64,000 nucleotides of DNA from Pseudo-nitzschia pungens. Lineage: Eukaryota; Bacillariophyta; Bacillariophyceae; Bacillariales; Bacillariaceae. Both the position numbers and the translations under genes were made by a program. This document shows, piece by piece, positions 42,985 to 54,453 of the stretch; within the stretch, counting starts at the first letter, position 1; every line of letters starts with the position of its first letter. The notes beneath the pieces are model-generated. The model had not been told where the DNA came from. It was given only the letters and a program-made list of their open reading frames with translations, and did no database searches. The stretch is from the NCBI GenBank assembly GCA_037355855.1, contig CM074768.1, forward strand, positions 310,001 to 374,000, written 5' to 3'.

Positions 42985-44538
42985 CTTTTTTATTTCTGCT
43001 CAGGATCATGCTTCGCAGTCAACAATTGCAGCAGTCAAGCTTCACTACAGGACAATGCTTCTTTTTACAGCAAATGGCGATTCAAAACATCCTTTTTGTT
43101 TCATTCTGTATAATGGCGTATGGTTGTGAACCTTGAACATCGACATGTGGGCTCATTCTTATATTTTTCAAAATATTTTTGACACTGATTTCTTTATTAT
43201 GCACCAACAGCATGATGTGCAACTTAATTTATGTATGGAGGAGTAAAGTAGATGGGCGCTAGACAAGTCCTTCTGATCTCAGTGAACATTCCATCAGATT
43301 TTACTGCTTGGTAGGTGATGAGTTACCAGAAGTAGGATCAACTCAAACAACATTTCTACCAGCAGTACCACTACCAAATTTAGTAGTATTTGAAAGACGG
43401 TCTTGGTAACCTTTTCAGTGAACAGTGTTTGTACAAACGGAAGGAATATCATTCTCTATGCAAGTAATCTTGGGGAACATAAATATTTCCAGGATGTGAC
43501 AAGCTTAAATAGGCTGCTGGTGTCGCTAACATATCACAAATATTCTTGCCTCTACAATGGACTTCTTTCGCTAATAGTACATGATGTTCTGCATCTGGCT
43601 TCCAATAGACAATCAACAACACCCGCATCTGGCTTGCAATAGACAATCAACAACACTGGCTTCACCCAACTTAAACTTAAGGGAATTGAATTGTCCAGTC
43701 AGTTAACTTTTTATTTCATCACCAGTGTCTGTCTTGAAGCGTTGCCCTACCCATATTGAAAACAAACGAATAGGTGGTGTCAACAAAAATTGAGCTTTTG
43801 GGAATACATTTTCTGTCCATCACCAATTGCTCTAGTAGTAATGTGTGTAGTTTTGATATTGAATTAGTTCCACAGCAAAAAAAGAGTCCTACTTGGTACA
43901 CGTGGTGCTTCTTTTCCGAGGTGCGAAGCCAAATTTCAATATCCGTTCTGTCACAGCTCCGTGTACGACAGCATTGGACGTCAGTCTGGTTTGAACCTAA
44001 CTTCTTGCCAGGGACGTGCAAAATGCATACGAATGAAAACGATATCTTCTTTCTCCGACAGTCACAGAATTACTACACTGCAGATTCATCCACTGCAACG
44101 CAACAGGATGAGTTCCAACGCGCTTGCTCCCAAAACACTGCTCATCACGAAAGTTACATGCGGAGTTATGCACGAGAGCTACGCTAGTACACTAGTAGGA
44201 CAACCGATGAATACTTCTATTTTCCATAGTCTTCGAATCAATCTACTAACATTCGAGTCACGCTCATAATTTACAAAGGCTGACCACACTTTCGGTTACA
44301 ACTCGACCGTCCTAAGAGTTAGGAGGATCCATTGATGGAGAGAGAAATATATTCGATTCATTCTCTATTGTACAGTTAGCAAGCGACTGCTTCCGACCAT
44401 TCTATCGTTGCAGCTGTTGTTACCAAGTTTAAAATAGTGTTGTCGACCATCCGTTTCAAACGCAATGTGCTCCCCTTTACCGTCAGACTCCTGGAATAGA
44501 TTGTCACCGCCCTTCTCTTTTTTTGCAAAGTCAAAGCA
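42985..44538. other. AT-rich intergenic
   Basis: No gene is supported. A 34-bp unit is repeated in tandem near 43592-43660 (CATCTGGCTT-x-CAATAGACAA). The end before 44539 is probably the 3' UTR of the FKBP gene. Confidence 0.5.
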
Positions 44539-45445
44539 TTAAAAGGCTCCCGGCAACATGGGACTGATTGCCAAGTAGCCAACGCAAACAAAAATTCCAA
44601 TGGCCCGGGCAACGCCAAAATCGTTGAGCTTTTCCATGAATTCCTCCTGTGGGCCTTGTGCAATGCTGATCAGTTCGCACTCAAACTGCAGGTGAGAGTT
44701 GGGGGGAATCGTTCCCTTGTACCATTGGTCGCCGTATCCTTTGTTCGGAGGAATGCGGATGGTTCTCTTTCCTCCGACTTTCATGCCCTGTAATGGGTGA
44801 TTTCGATGACCACGACAAAATAATAATGATAATAATTCAATAGACCGATAATTCGGGGGTCAAATGAGAAACAATCGGATGCCGACGAGCTGAAGCGTCA
44901 TTTTCAAAAGCAAGTCACAGCAAGATATCCAAACAACCTTCGTCTCTTTGCGAGCCCCTCAGAAACAAAAGGTTTCGTTTTGACAGAACAATGGAAACTT
45001 TGTAAAAAGTCCGACTTCCAGTTTGGTTCCATCATGTGCAAGCACCAACAAGAACACGCACCTTCAATCCCTCTTCGAATCCGGGCAGGATCTTGTTTGC
45101 GTTCGTCTTGCAAAGAAAGCTCTCGGAGAAATCGAACTGGGCACCGGGATTAGGTTCTAGAAATGTTGCCGTGTACTTGAGCTTCAGTTGCTGCGATTCC
45201 GCGGCGTCGACCACTTGTCCGGTTCCGACCTCGGTGTCCTTGAAGACGACGGTCGTTTGTTCCGCCGTTGTTTGGTAGGCCTCGAACGGATCATCTTCCT
45301 CTACGACCTCGAGGGCAAAAAGAGGGGAGAGCTGCTGTTGGTGGACGACCTGACCCAACGACGACGATGGGGCAAAGGCCAATGTCGTCGTCGTGCTCGC
45401 AGCAAGAAGAGCGAGAAGTAGAAGAGATGGTGATGCTGAAAACAT
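44539..45445 (-). CDS. Plastid FKBP-type peptidyl-prolyl isomerase
   Basis: Exons 45445-45062 and 44787-44539; the 274-nt intron (GTGCGT/CAG, phase 0) gives 210 residues. The leader (SLLLLALLAASTTTTLA then FAPSSS) has the Ala-Phe-Ala-Pro site of diatom plastid proteins. The FKBP domain runs from about residue 65 to 175: LKYTATF, FDFSESF, ILPGFEEGLKGMKVGGKRTIRIPPNKGYGD and PPNSHLQFECELISI. The intron splits the domain just before GMKVGGKR. After the domain comes a hydrophobic C-terminal segment (ARAIGIFVCVGYLAISPM), so it may be tethered to a membrane, perhaps the thylakoid. Several FKBPs of plants act in thylakoid assembly; that role is inferred here. The active-site DG-FDSS motif is altered (GAQFDFSES), so catalytic power may be reduced. 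Confidence 0.85.
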
Positions 45446-47972
45446 GCTGATTACTGTATTGCACTCGTGTGTAACTTCGACTTAATTGCCGTCGCTTGGG
45501 TTACTACCGTATGTGATGTCTTATTGAATCCTTTTCGGCAGAGCTGGTCAGTGGATGATGGGTCACCGATTGGTAGGAGTTAGATTAACCCGCAAGTTAC
45601 TTGATCGATGGCGGTGTCGTCCGACGAAAGAAGAAGATCCTAAATTTCTTCTTCAATCTTGGGATGTAACTGACGCGTGTCCGGAAGAAACTTGATCTGA
45701 AAAAATAATAAGGGCCAAAAGCTCCCCCTGCTCGCGAAGGCATATATCAATCTGATCGAAAATCAGTTCCGCGTGGAATGAAAGAGGATGCAATGATACC
45801 TATGATAACCTTACCTAGTATCCATAGACTGGTGTCAACAACTGCATTCTTGTTTTGAGTCGTGAGTTCTTCCTCCATTGTTTCGAATTGTCATGGGATT
45901 CATTCGAAATTTGACTCTTCGTAATTTTAAAAGGTTACGACGCATTGGTCGTGTAATCTTACCGTACCTCATTTTTTGACGGACGGGACCGTTTTTAATG
46001 GCTGAGAGTACAGTACCGGTTGCTCTCTAGACCCCCTTAAGATTGCAGGAACAGTAGTTTTTTTCTCCGTATATTAACACGGAGGTGCGCAACCTTCGTT
46101 GCATTATTAATAAAGACAGGACTCCTGTCTATCGAAATTTCTGTCAGTTGCCTCTCCGAAAGCTTCACAAAATCCCCTGTAATCCACTGTTTGCTCACTA
46201 TTTCACGAAAAAAGACAAAGCACCAAAACACCAAAACACCATGCCAAGGCTACTGTTACTATTAGTACTACTACTTCTATTAGTAGTAGTAGTAGTGGTG
46301 GTAGTGGTAGTGGTAGTAGTAGTAATACTAGTAATAGTACTAGTAGTGGTAGTACTACTACTAGTAATAGTACTACTACTAGTACTACTTTGATATTTGA
46401 TCATCAGCAAGAGATATGAATAAGACAACAGAAACAGCAATAACAGCAGCCCACGGAGTGCTGGCAAACAATGAGTCTACAGGGGGATACTGTTCAAGCG
46501 CTATTGTACATGCTCAGATACTACAAGACACTCCCCTAGAGGTACAATAGTATTAGTCAATAGTGGGGGCATGATTTAGTGCTATATTTAAAGGAGTTAG
46601 CTCAGCTCAGCTCAGCTCTGTATTTGTGACAGCATCTTGTTCCCTTGTAGCATAGCACTCCAGCATGGGCATGGTGATACCAATGGTGGTATGCATCTTA
46701 GTACTACTACTACTACTACTAGTATTACTAGCATCATTTCATGTATTTGTATCATACTACTACTAATAGCTCCATGAGAACATCTAAACAAGTGTGAGCT
46801 CTGGTATGTCAAACAAACAATCACATCTGGAAATACATGCTGGCGCCTATCAGGACAGTACTCTAGGTAGTACCAGTAGTAGTATCCTTGCAGCCTTGCA
46901 CCAACAACACCCTGCTGGTGTTTCACTACTAGTACTACTAGTGTTGCTGTTTGTTTTATTGGCTAGGCGGTAACTCGTAAGACTACCGGTACGTGCTCAT
47001 AAAGATAAAGAATACTTCTACTTCGTACGGTAGATTTCTGCCAGTCTAGTGATTGAGATCGTGGATCGTGTTTCTACCATGCGATCATCAAGACGGACGA
47101 CAACAAGAATGACGAATTGATGTACGGTATCTTTCCATTCACATACATTGATTCTTCCGTTGGCCAAGATTAAGGGATCATGTTTTCTTCGGGATCAAAT
47201 TCCACGATGACACCATCGTTGTCACGTGATTCGTGAGGTGTTGACTGTGGAGGTACATGAATCTACAATCTACGCGTGTCTGCCTGCTCTTGTCTACCAG
47301 AAATTTCTTGGACGATGATGCTCGTTCCAGTTGGTAATCCGGTGAATGTGCCATTGGCAGGCAGAATACTGCATCGGGAAATCCATTCGTTGCGATGAAA
47401 CGAAAGGAAATGAAAACAAAAGTTTGTCCGTTGGATGTGTCTTTATTATCCTACGCTCTCTTCCGCAATGACATGATCGAACCAATCCAACACAGCGAAA
47501 CTGTTTGAGGACTTGTCGTATTCCCACAAGAACAATATTTCGATCGGATGAATATGTTGAGACACACGGCAACGTGCATTCTGTGGATGGTACTTCTTTC
47601 AACAATCGATTGATTCAACACAGCAGAGCGTTTCCCGTTTGCCTACTTTCTCGTACCTCCATACTTTGCGATTGGCAAAGGGGCGTTGCGACGTATGCAC
47701 GATCCGTTGTTTCGAACTCAATCGCTTGTGCGAGCATAAAACAATAGCATTTTGGAACGCGATGGGTTTTTCCCGACTTTTTGACAATCTAATGCAAAAC
47801 AGAATGTGATCACCAGCACTTCGTTGCGTTTGCCAACAAACAACGATCAACATTCAAACAGGAAACTGCATTCCTCAGAGGGCCTCATTTGTTTCGAAGG
47901 ACGTTACACTACATTCACTTTCGGATCACTTTTTGAATCCAACTCGATCTAAAATACACGGCGAGGACGACA
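45446..47972. other. Long intergenic stretch with triplet arrays
   Basis: No gene is supported. It holds the GTA/TAC triplet region near 46250-46390, AGCTC pentamers (about 46597-46618), further ACTACT runs at about 46698-46760 and 46915-46945, and GTAACCTTACC words. Confidence 0.5.
46250..46392. repeat. GTA/TAC triplet array with inverted arms
   Basis: About 140 bp almost entirely of TAC/ACT triplets followed by GTA/GTG triplets and back, so the two orientations can pair with each other. Short open frames rich in Val/Leu or Thr/Ser come from the repeat alone. Confidence 0.8.
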
Positions 47973-49124
47973 ATGAAGCTATTGAACCCATTCGTTGTAG
48001 TAAGCCTGCTCCTGCAGGTTTTGTCTGCAGTAGGAAGTGCGACAGGCAATCTTCGAGCTACTCAGCAAGCCGATGGTGCCGAAGACGTTCGGGCACAGGA
48101 AGTACAGCAACGGGCTCCAACCGCTCGATTGCACCCATCCAGCGTTTCCGTGGCGTCGAACGATATTCATTCACGTCTCCTGAATTCTAGTTTTGAATCC
48201 TCTCCAACAAACTCTCGAAGACTATCCACGAAAGCATCATCTACGAAAAGCAGCAAAGGTGCAAAGTCCTTCGACTGCGGAATTGGCAAGGACGGCAGCA
48301 AGGCCGGTAGCAAGGCCGGTAGCAAGGCCGGTAGCAAGGCCGGTAGCAAGGCCGGTAGCAAGGCCGGTAGCAAGGCCGGTAGCAAGGCCGGTAGCAAGGC
48401 CAGCAAGGACGGCAGAAGATACCTTGATCAATGCGAAGAAATCGTGACGCCCCCATGTAACAGCGGTGGCGACCGAAGACACCTGGATAATTGCGACAGT
48501 ACAGCTTCTCCTTTGGTCACTGCACCTAGTGCTGCGCCTAGTGCTGCTCCTAGTGCTGCTCCTACTGCTGGGCCCACTCCTCCGCCTAGTGCTGCGCCCA
48601 CTGCTGCGCCTACTGCTGCGCCTACTGCTGCGCCTACTGCTGCGCCTACTGCTGCGCTTATTGCTGCGCCTACTGCTGCGCCAATCGTGACGCCCCCATG
48701 TAACAGCGGTGGCGACCGAAGACACCTGGATAATTGCGACAGTACAGCTTCTCCTTTGGTCACTGCACCTAGTGCTGCGCCTAGTGCTGCTCCTAGTGCT
48801 GCTCCTACTGCTGGGCCCACTCCTCCGCCTAGTGCTGCGCCCACTGCTGAGCCGAGTGCTGCGCCTACTGCTGCGCCTACTGCTGCGCCTACTGCTGCGC
48901 CTACTGCTGCGCTTATTGCTGCGTCTATTGCTGACCCTACTGCTGACCCTACTGCTGCGCCTACTGCTGCGCCTAGTTCTTCACCTACCGTTTCTGCATC
49001 GTCGTCTTCATCAACTTTTTCTTCATCTACTGTTTCCAGAGCATCTCCAGAAGTTGACAAAAGCAATGACGATGGCACCGGGCAAGGCACTGATCCCGCG
49101 GAAACGGTTGGGAGTGCACCGTAG
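47973..49124 (+). CDS. Silaffin-like secreted repeat protein (candidate biosilica protein)
   Basis: 383 residues, no intron. A signal peptide (LNPFVVVSLLLQVLSAVGSA) is followed by a Gln/Ala-rich propeptide-like part and an RRL at residues 82-84, which resembles the RXL processing site of silaffins. Then comes a Ser/Lys-rich part (TKASSTKSSKGAK) and eight perfect SKAG units plus SKAS (about 109-144), giving a Lys at every fourth residue amid Ser; silaffins carry similar modified Lys/Ser clusters. After CNSGGDRRHLDNCD comes a long Ala-Pro-Ser/Thr repeat (PSAA, PTAA) with a second copy of the Cys-containing block. The end is Ser-rich and acidic. Silica binding is inferred from composition only; a plain cell-wall protein is the alternative. 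Confidence 0.7.
   Translation: MKLLNPFVVVSLLLQVLSAVGSATGNLRATQQADGAEDVRAQEVQQRAPTARLHPSSVSVASNDIHSRLLNSSFESSPTNSRRLSTKASSTKSSKGAKSFDCGIGKDGSKAGSKAGSKAGSKAGSKAGSKAGSKAGSKAGSKASKDGRRYLDQCEEIVTPPCNSGGDRRHLDNCDSTASPLVTAPSAAPSAAPSAAPTAGPTPPPSAAPTAAPTAAPTAAPTAAPTAALIAAPTAAPIVTPPCNSGGDRRHLDNCDSTASPLVTAPSAAPSAAPSAAPTAGPTPPPSAAPTAEPSAAPTAAPTAAPTAAPTAALIAASIADPTADPTAAPTAAPSSSPTVSASSSSSTFSSSTVSRASPEVDKSNDDGTGQGTDPAETVGSAP
48293..48400 (+). repeat. 12-bp SKAG-coding tandem repeat
   Basis: Eight identical 12-bp units (AGCAAGGCCGGT) plus a ninth that ends in AGC. The lack of silent changes points to very recent expansion or ongoing homogenisation. Confidence 0.9.
48442..48849 (+). repeat. Two long direct copies, period 243 bp
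   Basis: The block from about 48442 to 48606 recurs at about 48685 to 48849, offset by 243 bp (81 codons), with near-identity at the base level. Each copy encodes the Cys-containing CNSGGDRRHLDNCD segment and the start of a Pro-Ala-Ser/Thr tract. The frame is kept. Confidence 0.85.
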
Positions 49125-49889
49125 TATGACCAATCTACGCTGCTCTGTTTAAGGTTTTCTGATGGCATGGGTTGGTTGTTACACCCCTGTCGTGTTTTTT
49201 CACCCTATAGTATCAATGGTGTGCTCTACGGCGGATACTTTCTTGTAGTGATAACTTCACGATGGTATCGAAGGGAAAGAGTGAACACCAGTGTAGATCT
49301 CGTGCGATGCTATTTGTTCTGTATCGTGGTCGAAGGCGTGGAAAATTGATGAAACGATATGATGTTTCTTTGATTATACTTCTAGCATCAACATACATGC
49401 GACTGTAAAAATAAAAAGGCTTGGTTTGTGATGGGGACGGTGGCAACGTATAATCGTACATCAGTGCTAGGTCTCTCCAATGCGAACTCAACAATTGTAA
49501 CCTAATGAAACCCATTATCTTTTAGAAGTAGCCTAGAAGTAAACTGTCCAATGAATCACAAAGTTTGAGAATTAAAACGTACGGGTGTGAAAAAATCATT
49601 GCAGGAACCTACTCTAGTATTTTGTAACATTATTAGAGAATTACTTTTCTCTTATTACTTCGTATCATGTTGTCTTTCTTTTTAAAAAAGAATAAATAAT
49701 GTTTGAACGTTATGGACTTCATTGCCTCGGTATCACACGTATCTTTCCCCAACGTACGGTACTAGTATCCATGTAATCTTACCGGATACATAATACGTAC
49801 TAGCTTCGAAAGTTCCTTGCAACGATACGCCGTCGATAGTCTCTCGTTCCTCCCACCTTTACTTGCTGCAATTACTATGCCTACTCGTA
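49125..49889. other. Intergenic between convergent genes
   Basis: No gene is seen. It probably contains both 3' UTRs. Confidence 0.5.
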
Positions 49890-52082
49890 TCATTTGATGC
49901 TTAAGTTATTTTCCATATCTTTGGCGAAGTCACGACGCCATTCCTTTTTCCACTTTTTGTTTTTGTTGCTGAGCTCCAAGAATTTGCATATTCCGGTGCA
50001 TTTGTGGGAGTTAAAGAACTGCTGAATGCCTTTTTGGCCTCGGTCTGTTCGTCCAAATACCATGTCTCTTCCTCTTGTTGAGCGGTAATGAATTGCTGGA
50101 TCGCTCAACTCGAATGCCGGTGGTACCAAATCGGTGTTGTAGACACCTTGCAAATCACAAACGAGTAGCTTCCTGTTGGTGAAAAGGTACGTAAAGTGAC
50201 TGAATGCCTGAAGATAGTCCGAAGGCTTGAAGTCGCTACTCGAATCGACCATGTTGTCGCCACAATCGCGGTTACCTTCATCACAACAAGCATTTCCTTC
50301 CTTCCCTATGGCTTCACTGCCACTACTGATTGTATCGGAACTTTCAGAACCTTCAGAACCTTCTTCAATAATCATCTCCGCCAGACAATTGTTTCGCAGA
50401 GGCATTTGCTCTAATTGAGCAAGCTCATAATCGACATCCATGGGACTGTGAATGATCTTTCCATCAACAGCACCGGCGTTATTGTTCCATTTCCGCCATT
50501 CAAAACGATCCGTGTCTAATTGCTTTTCGACCAGAATTCCTCGCTTGCCCTTTGGCCATTGGGGATCATCCAGTATCAACACCGAGCATTTCAGAAAAGA
50601 CACTTTTGGTGTTGCAGAGGTGGAACAATCAGGGAGTGCCAGAAGTCGCTTGTTGAATTCGCTGGCCAGGTGCGCAGCTAGGCTTTGCGTCGCGCAAAAG
50701 CTTTTGTGAAAGGCCACGTGTTCGTCAATCCGATCCGCACGAACAGTTTCCTTGGCAATCATAGAACCCAGCTTTTGCTGTCCGTTTTCGTCCGAAAGTT
50801 GGCAGCGGTAGGCAACTCGCTCTACTCCGGTTCCTATATAGCCCTGTTTCATCTTTATGTAAGGAGGGAGACGATTCTCTCTCAGCATTTGGTCGGCCTC
50901 AACTAGGTTTTCATTACGGAGTGCACCCATCGGTAGACCCGAGCAATACATCCAGTCGTTCTTGCTTGGATCGAAGACGACATGAGAAGTGATTTTGTAA
51001 CGATCCCACTCGTTCGACGATGATTCCTCTGGCTCGATATCAGTTCTTGTATTTCTTTTGGTCCGTCTTTCACCGTTCATGAGAGCAGTGCGAGTTAGGG
51101 TTGTGCTCTCTGCAAGAGAAGTTATCGCGGCGCCAATGGAATTGGCAAGTTTGTGGCAGTAGACGAAACTCGCGATGGGCATTCCTACGCTTTCGTTGGC
51201 GGCGTCTGCCATTGACTTGAGCCACTTAAAGTCTTTTGTTGATCCACCAAAGCCGACAAACGACATGTTTAGTTGGTAGTCGAAACGGTTAGCAATAGCG
51301 GCGACCCGGTCTGTCATGAGGCGGAGTGCTGCCGATGGAAGCAAGTCGTTGGTGGTTGTATCGGTGGGTTCACCGTCCGACAGGAAGAACATGGACAGAG
51401 CACAATCTTCGTGGTTTTCAAGAGCCAGCAACTCTTCGGCAATCTCCAGCGCCGGTAGATAATTGCTGTCACCAGAATACGCATCCCTGAACCGACGTGA
51501 GATCCTGCTCACGTGATTCGATTTGTCTCGGCGATCGAGTAGTTTGTTGAACAGGACCCAGCTGATCGGTTCTCTACTAAAAATGATTTTTGCGGTCTTT
51601 CCAAACTCCACCAAGGAGACTACATCTCTATTATTTGCACTTTTATTGAATAACTGTTCCGCAACGTACTCCAAGGCCATGGTCGTGAACGCAGCAACCT
51701 GACGATCCCTGTGCAAGGGTATATCGTGGGATCTCATGGAACCGCTGTTGTCGACCACCAGAACCGTGTGCGAGGTGCAGATATCCTTCTTCCTGGAAAT
51801 GATTTTTTTTGCTTTTCCGTGTTCGTTCGAAGCTTTGTCATCTACGGGTGCTTTGCTCAAGGGAGTAGGATAACACGTGACCTCTTTCCTACGATCGTTA
51901 TCGGTGATGAAGGTGATTCCATCGTATGTTACCTTCCAACGACGTCCCCACGACCTCTCATACGTACCATGACGCAAGGCCTTTTGAAGATCGCGTTTCT
52001 GGATGTCTCTTTGTTCACGACGGAGTCGCCCATGTTCCGAGGACAAGATTGTGATGAGGCTCGTATCTTTGTTCGAGTTCAT
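49890..52082 (-). CDS. vWA domain plus alpha-kinase domain protein (VwkA-like)
   Basis: 730 residues, no intron, starting at the ATG at 52082; the open frame upstream has no ATG. A basic N-terminal stretch (EHGRLRREQRDIQKRDLQKAL) precedes a von Willebrand factor A domain with the MIDAS motif DNSGSM at residues 111-116, DGEPTD and FVGFGGST downstream. After a spacer comes an alpha-kinase domain (EF2-kinase/MHCK type): YKITSHVVFDP, GVERVAYRCQL, MIAKETVR with the likely ATP-binding Lys, LLVCDLQGVYN, LSDPAIHY and FGRTDRGQKGIQQFFNSHKC-TGIC, the zinc-binding Cys/His end of the fold. Between the two kinase parts lies an acidic, Cys-containing insert (about residues 580-625). The vWA/alpha-kinase pairing is known in Dictyostelium VwkA. 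A protein kinase role is likely; substrate unknown. Confidence 0.88.
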   Translation of the reverse strand: MNSNKDTSLITILSSEHGRLRREQRDIQKRDLQKALRHGTYERSWGRRWKVTYDGITFITDNDRRKEVTCYPTPLSKAPVDDKASNEHGKAKKIISRKKDICTSHTVLVVDNSGSMRSHDIPLHRDRQVAAFTTMALEYVAEQLFNKSANNRDVVSLVEFGKTAKIIFSREPISWVLFNKLLDRRDKSNHVSRISRRFRDAYSGDSNYLPALEIAEELLALENHEDCALSMFFLSDGEPTDTTTNDLLPSAALRLMTDRVAAIANRFDYQLNMSFVGFGGSTKDFKWLKSMADAANESVGMPIASFVYCHKLANSIGAAITSLAESTTLTRTALMNGERRTKRNTRTDIEPEESSSNEWDRYKITSHVVFDPSKNDWMYCSGLPMGALRNENLVEADQMLRENRLPPYIKMKQGYIGTGVERVAYRCQLSDENGQQKLGSMIAKETVRADRIDEHVAFHKSFCATQSLAAHLASEFNKRLLALPDCSTSATPKVSFLKCSVLILDDPQWPKGKRGILVEKQLDTDRFEWRKWNNNAGAVDGKIIHSPMDVDYELAQLEQMPLRNNCLAEMIIEEGSEGSESSDTISSGSEAIGKEGNACCDEGNRDCGDNMVDSSSDFKPSDYLQAFSHFTYLFTNRKLLVCDLQGVYNTDLVPPAFELSDPAIHYRSTRGRDMVFGRTDRGQKGIQQFFNSHKCTGICKFLELSNKNKKWKKEWRRDFAKDMENNLSIK

Positions 52083-54453
52083 TCTGAACAATATCGTCGA
52101 GCACGATGTTGAGTTACAATTCGTGAAAATGGTTTTCAATCAAATATTGTAAAGAGGAAGCAATGGTATCGAATTCCTTATGGCGTGTTCTGCCCAGGCC
52201 ATCGAGAGGACGCAGAGGATCTGACTGTATGAAATACACGAAGATTTCTCGATGTCAGGAGGGGAAACAGTCAAATTCCGAAGCCATTCTCAAAATCAGA
52301 TTTATGAATTCGGTCAGACGATCTCGAGACTAGGTTGAAGGACTTTTGATCCAGCAGATTTTAACTCCAGTCAGAATGAATCACGTACATCGCACTTATA
52401 CCGTCGCAGAAGGCATCTTGTTTCTTGCTAACGAGATCAACTCTGCCTGACACCTCCCCTGTAATTGATTGATCCTACCCCGTACAGTACCGTACTGTAT
52501 CTCGTTTTTGAACGATTTTGAAATTTTCGTTCGACCAAAGAAAATCGTGAACAGGGGTTGGTAAGATTTATGGGATGCCAAAAGGAACTCTTTTGTGTCA
52601 AAAGGGTTCTTAGAGAATTTTTCAGCATCGTCTCGTAAAGTTTGGGCTCATAACCTACGACGATTTACTGTAGAATATCAAGATTAGTAAAGCGGAGTTT
52701 TGACTTCATGAAAAGATAAATTATGCGGTAAGATCTGATGTAGTACTACGTATGTATTGAGCATTCGAATAAAGTTGATTTGTCATATGGTGTCAATGTC
52801 AGTCAATGTACTTGTAGTCTTCTGATTCTTGACATTGTCTAATGACTAATTCGACTCATCCTGACAGGTCGTACAAAATGGTAAGTTACCGGTAGTGAGC
52901 AAACGCGACACAAACGTGGTTTCCCGCCTGAGATGCACGGAAAAAATTGAAAAAAGTGAACAAAAACCACCAAACGAAGAGGAAGAATGATGGTGGACAC
53001 TGCAATGTTATCCCAGAAGATAAAAGAGATCCCCTTTCGCTCCTGGAAACTTTACTACTAGAAGGCATGTTGACGAGGAGAAGGTTGCAAAGGTCCACAG
53101 ACCTCAACTATGATGGACATGCAATGCAATCTGAATAGAGAGGAGAGAGAGAGAGGAGAGAGGAGAGAGGAGAGAGGAGAGAGGAAAAGACTGGATGGAA
53201 GGCTCATCAAATACATTGTTATGTAGTAGTATTGACAAGAAGAATGGTACAAGCTTGATCCTCATTGTGAAATGTGGCCATGCTGCTACTTAGTAATGTT
53301 GCAAGAAGAATTAGAACTAGTAGTAGTAGTAGTAGTAGTACCAGCACCAGTGGTAGTGTTTGAAAGAAAAATGCTCGAGGCTAGGGCATTGCACTGTCTC
53401 CAGTACAAAGATCAACTGCATGGCCTGGCATTACTGCTAGTAGCTATTCATCATCTAGTATTCTCACTGCTGGAAATGCTGCTGAATCATTCTTTATCTA
53501 CGGTAGGATGGGGGATACAAACGAAAGCCTGTCCGATATTCGATAGAGCGTAAGAAGGCAATAATCTAATACTTTTTTCATTATTTTTAACGAAACGTAC
53601 GGTAATCCTTACCTGACCTAGGAATGTGTGCGATATATTCTATGGCGGTTGGTTCAATATTACGATGATAGGCGCAGGTTAAGTACTTTGTTGTTCTTGA
53701 CGATGACGATTGTGATTTTGATTCTCGCAGAACGCAATCGATTCGCTTCACCGCCACGGGGCATAGTTGTAGAAGACCTTTGCTATGGCACAAGATTCAA
53801 AAAATTACGACCGAAAGGCGCCCAATGACAAGGGATATTGTTTTTGGAAATAAAAGCTTAGATTTTGGAGTGGGGTAATTACCGGTGTGTACTTGTAACT
53901 TACTTCGCACTCGTAGATGGAAACAAGTAAGATCTTACGTAAGGTTTACCGTAATTTTATGGACTGACTCGGTCAAAATGAAAAAATGGGTGAATGACTG
54001 CCTCCACACTAATCTTTTAAAATCAACCGTGAGAAATTTTGTCACCACGGTTCGCACGGTACACCATTACGGTATGAATAGCTTTACTTTTTGGAATACC
54101 GGTACGGTTGTACGAGTAACTTAACTAATCTTAGTGACCCACTCATCCTCATTCTTGCTCTCATCACGAAGTAAGATTACTAGTAAGTTACTAGTAGTAT
54201 TACGTAACCTTAGTTTCATTTTTCCGATGAACGATAGGTAATACCACGACTGGCAACGCGCAACTCGCAGATCGCAGACGGTGGTTCCAAAACGAGAGAG
54301 GGAGAGCGAAGAGCCCCTTTTCCAATATTCATAACTGCTTCAACGATAATTAATACCCATCCATCCCTTTTGTTGAGAATCTTCCCAAACAGTACCAGTT
54401 TTACCTTCGATACCCGACATTACAATTCTACCGACCAACCAGCCAGCATTGCC
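52083..54453. other. Intergenic with promoters, repeats and GTA words
   Basis: No gene is supported. It lies between two diverging genes. It holds a GGAGA polypurine tract (about 53138-53186), a TAG triplet run (about 53317-53342), GTAAGGTTACC words (52880-52895, 53885-53960, 54110-54215) and GTTAGTA-like runs. Confidence 0.5.

Noticed and set aside
46085..46467. Val/Leu- or Thr/Ser-rich small proteins near 46.2 kb
   Set aside because: They are translations of GTA/TAC triplets without a signal or conserved context.
48167..49168. Long minus-strand frames opposite the silaffin-like gene
   Set aside because: They are mirror frames of a low-complexity repeat; only the plus strand gives a signal peptide and ordered layout.
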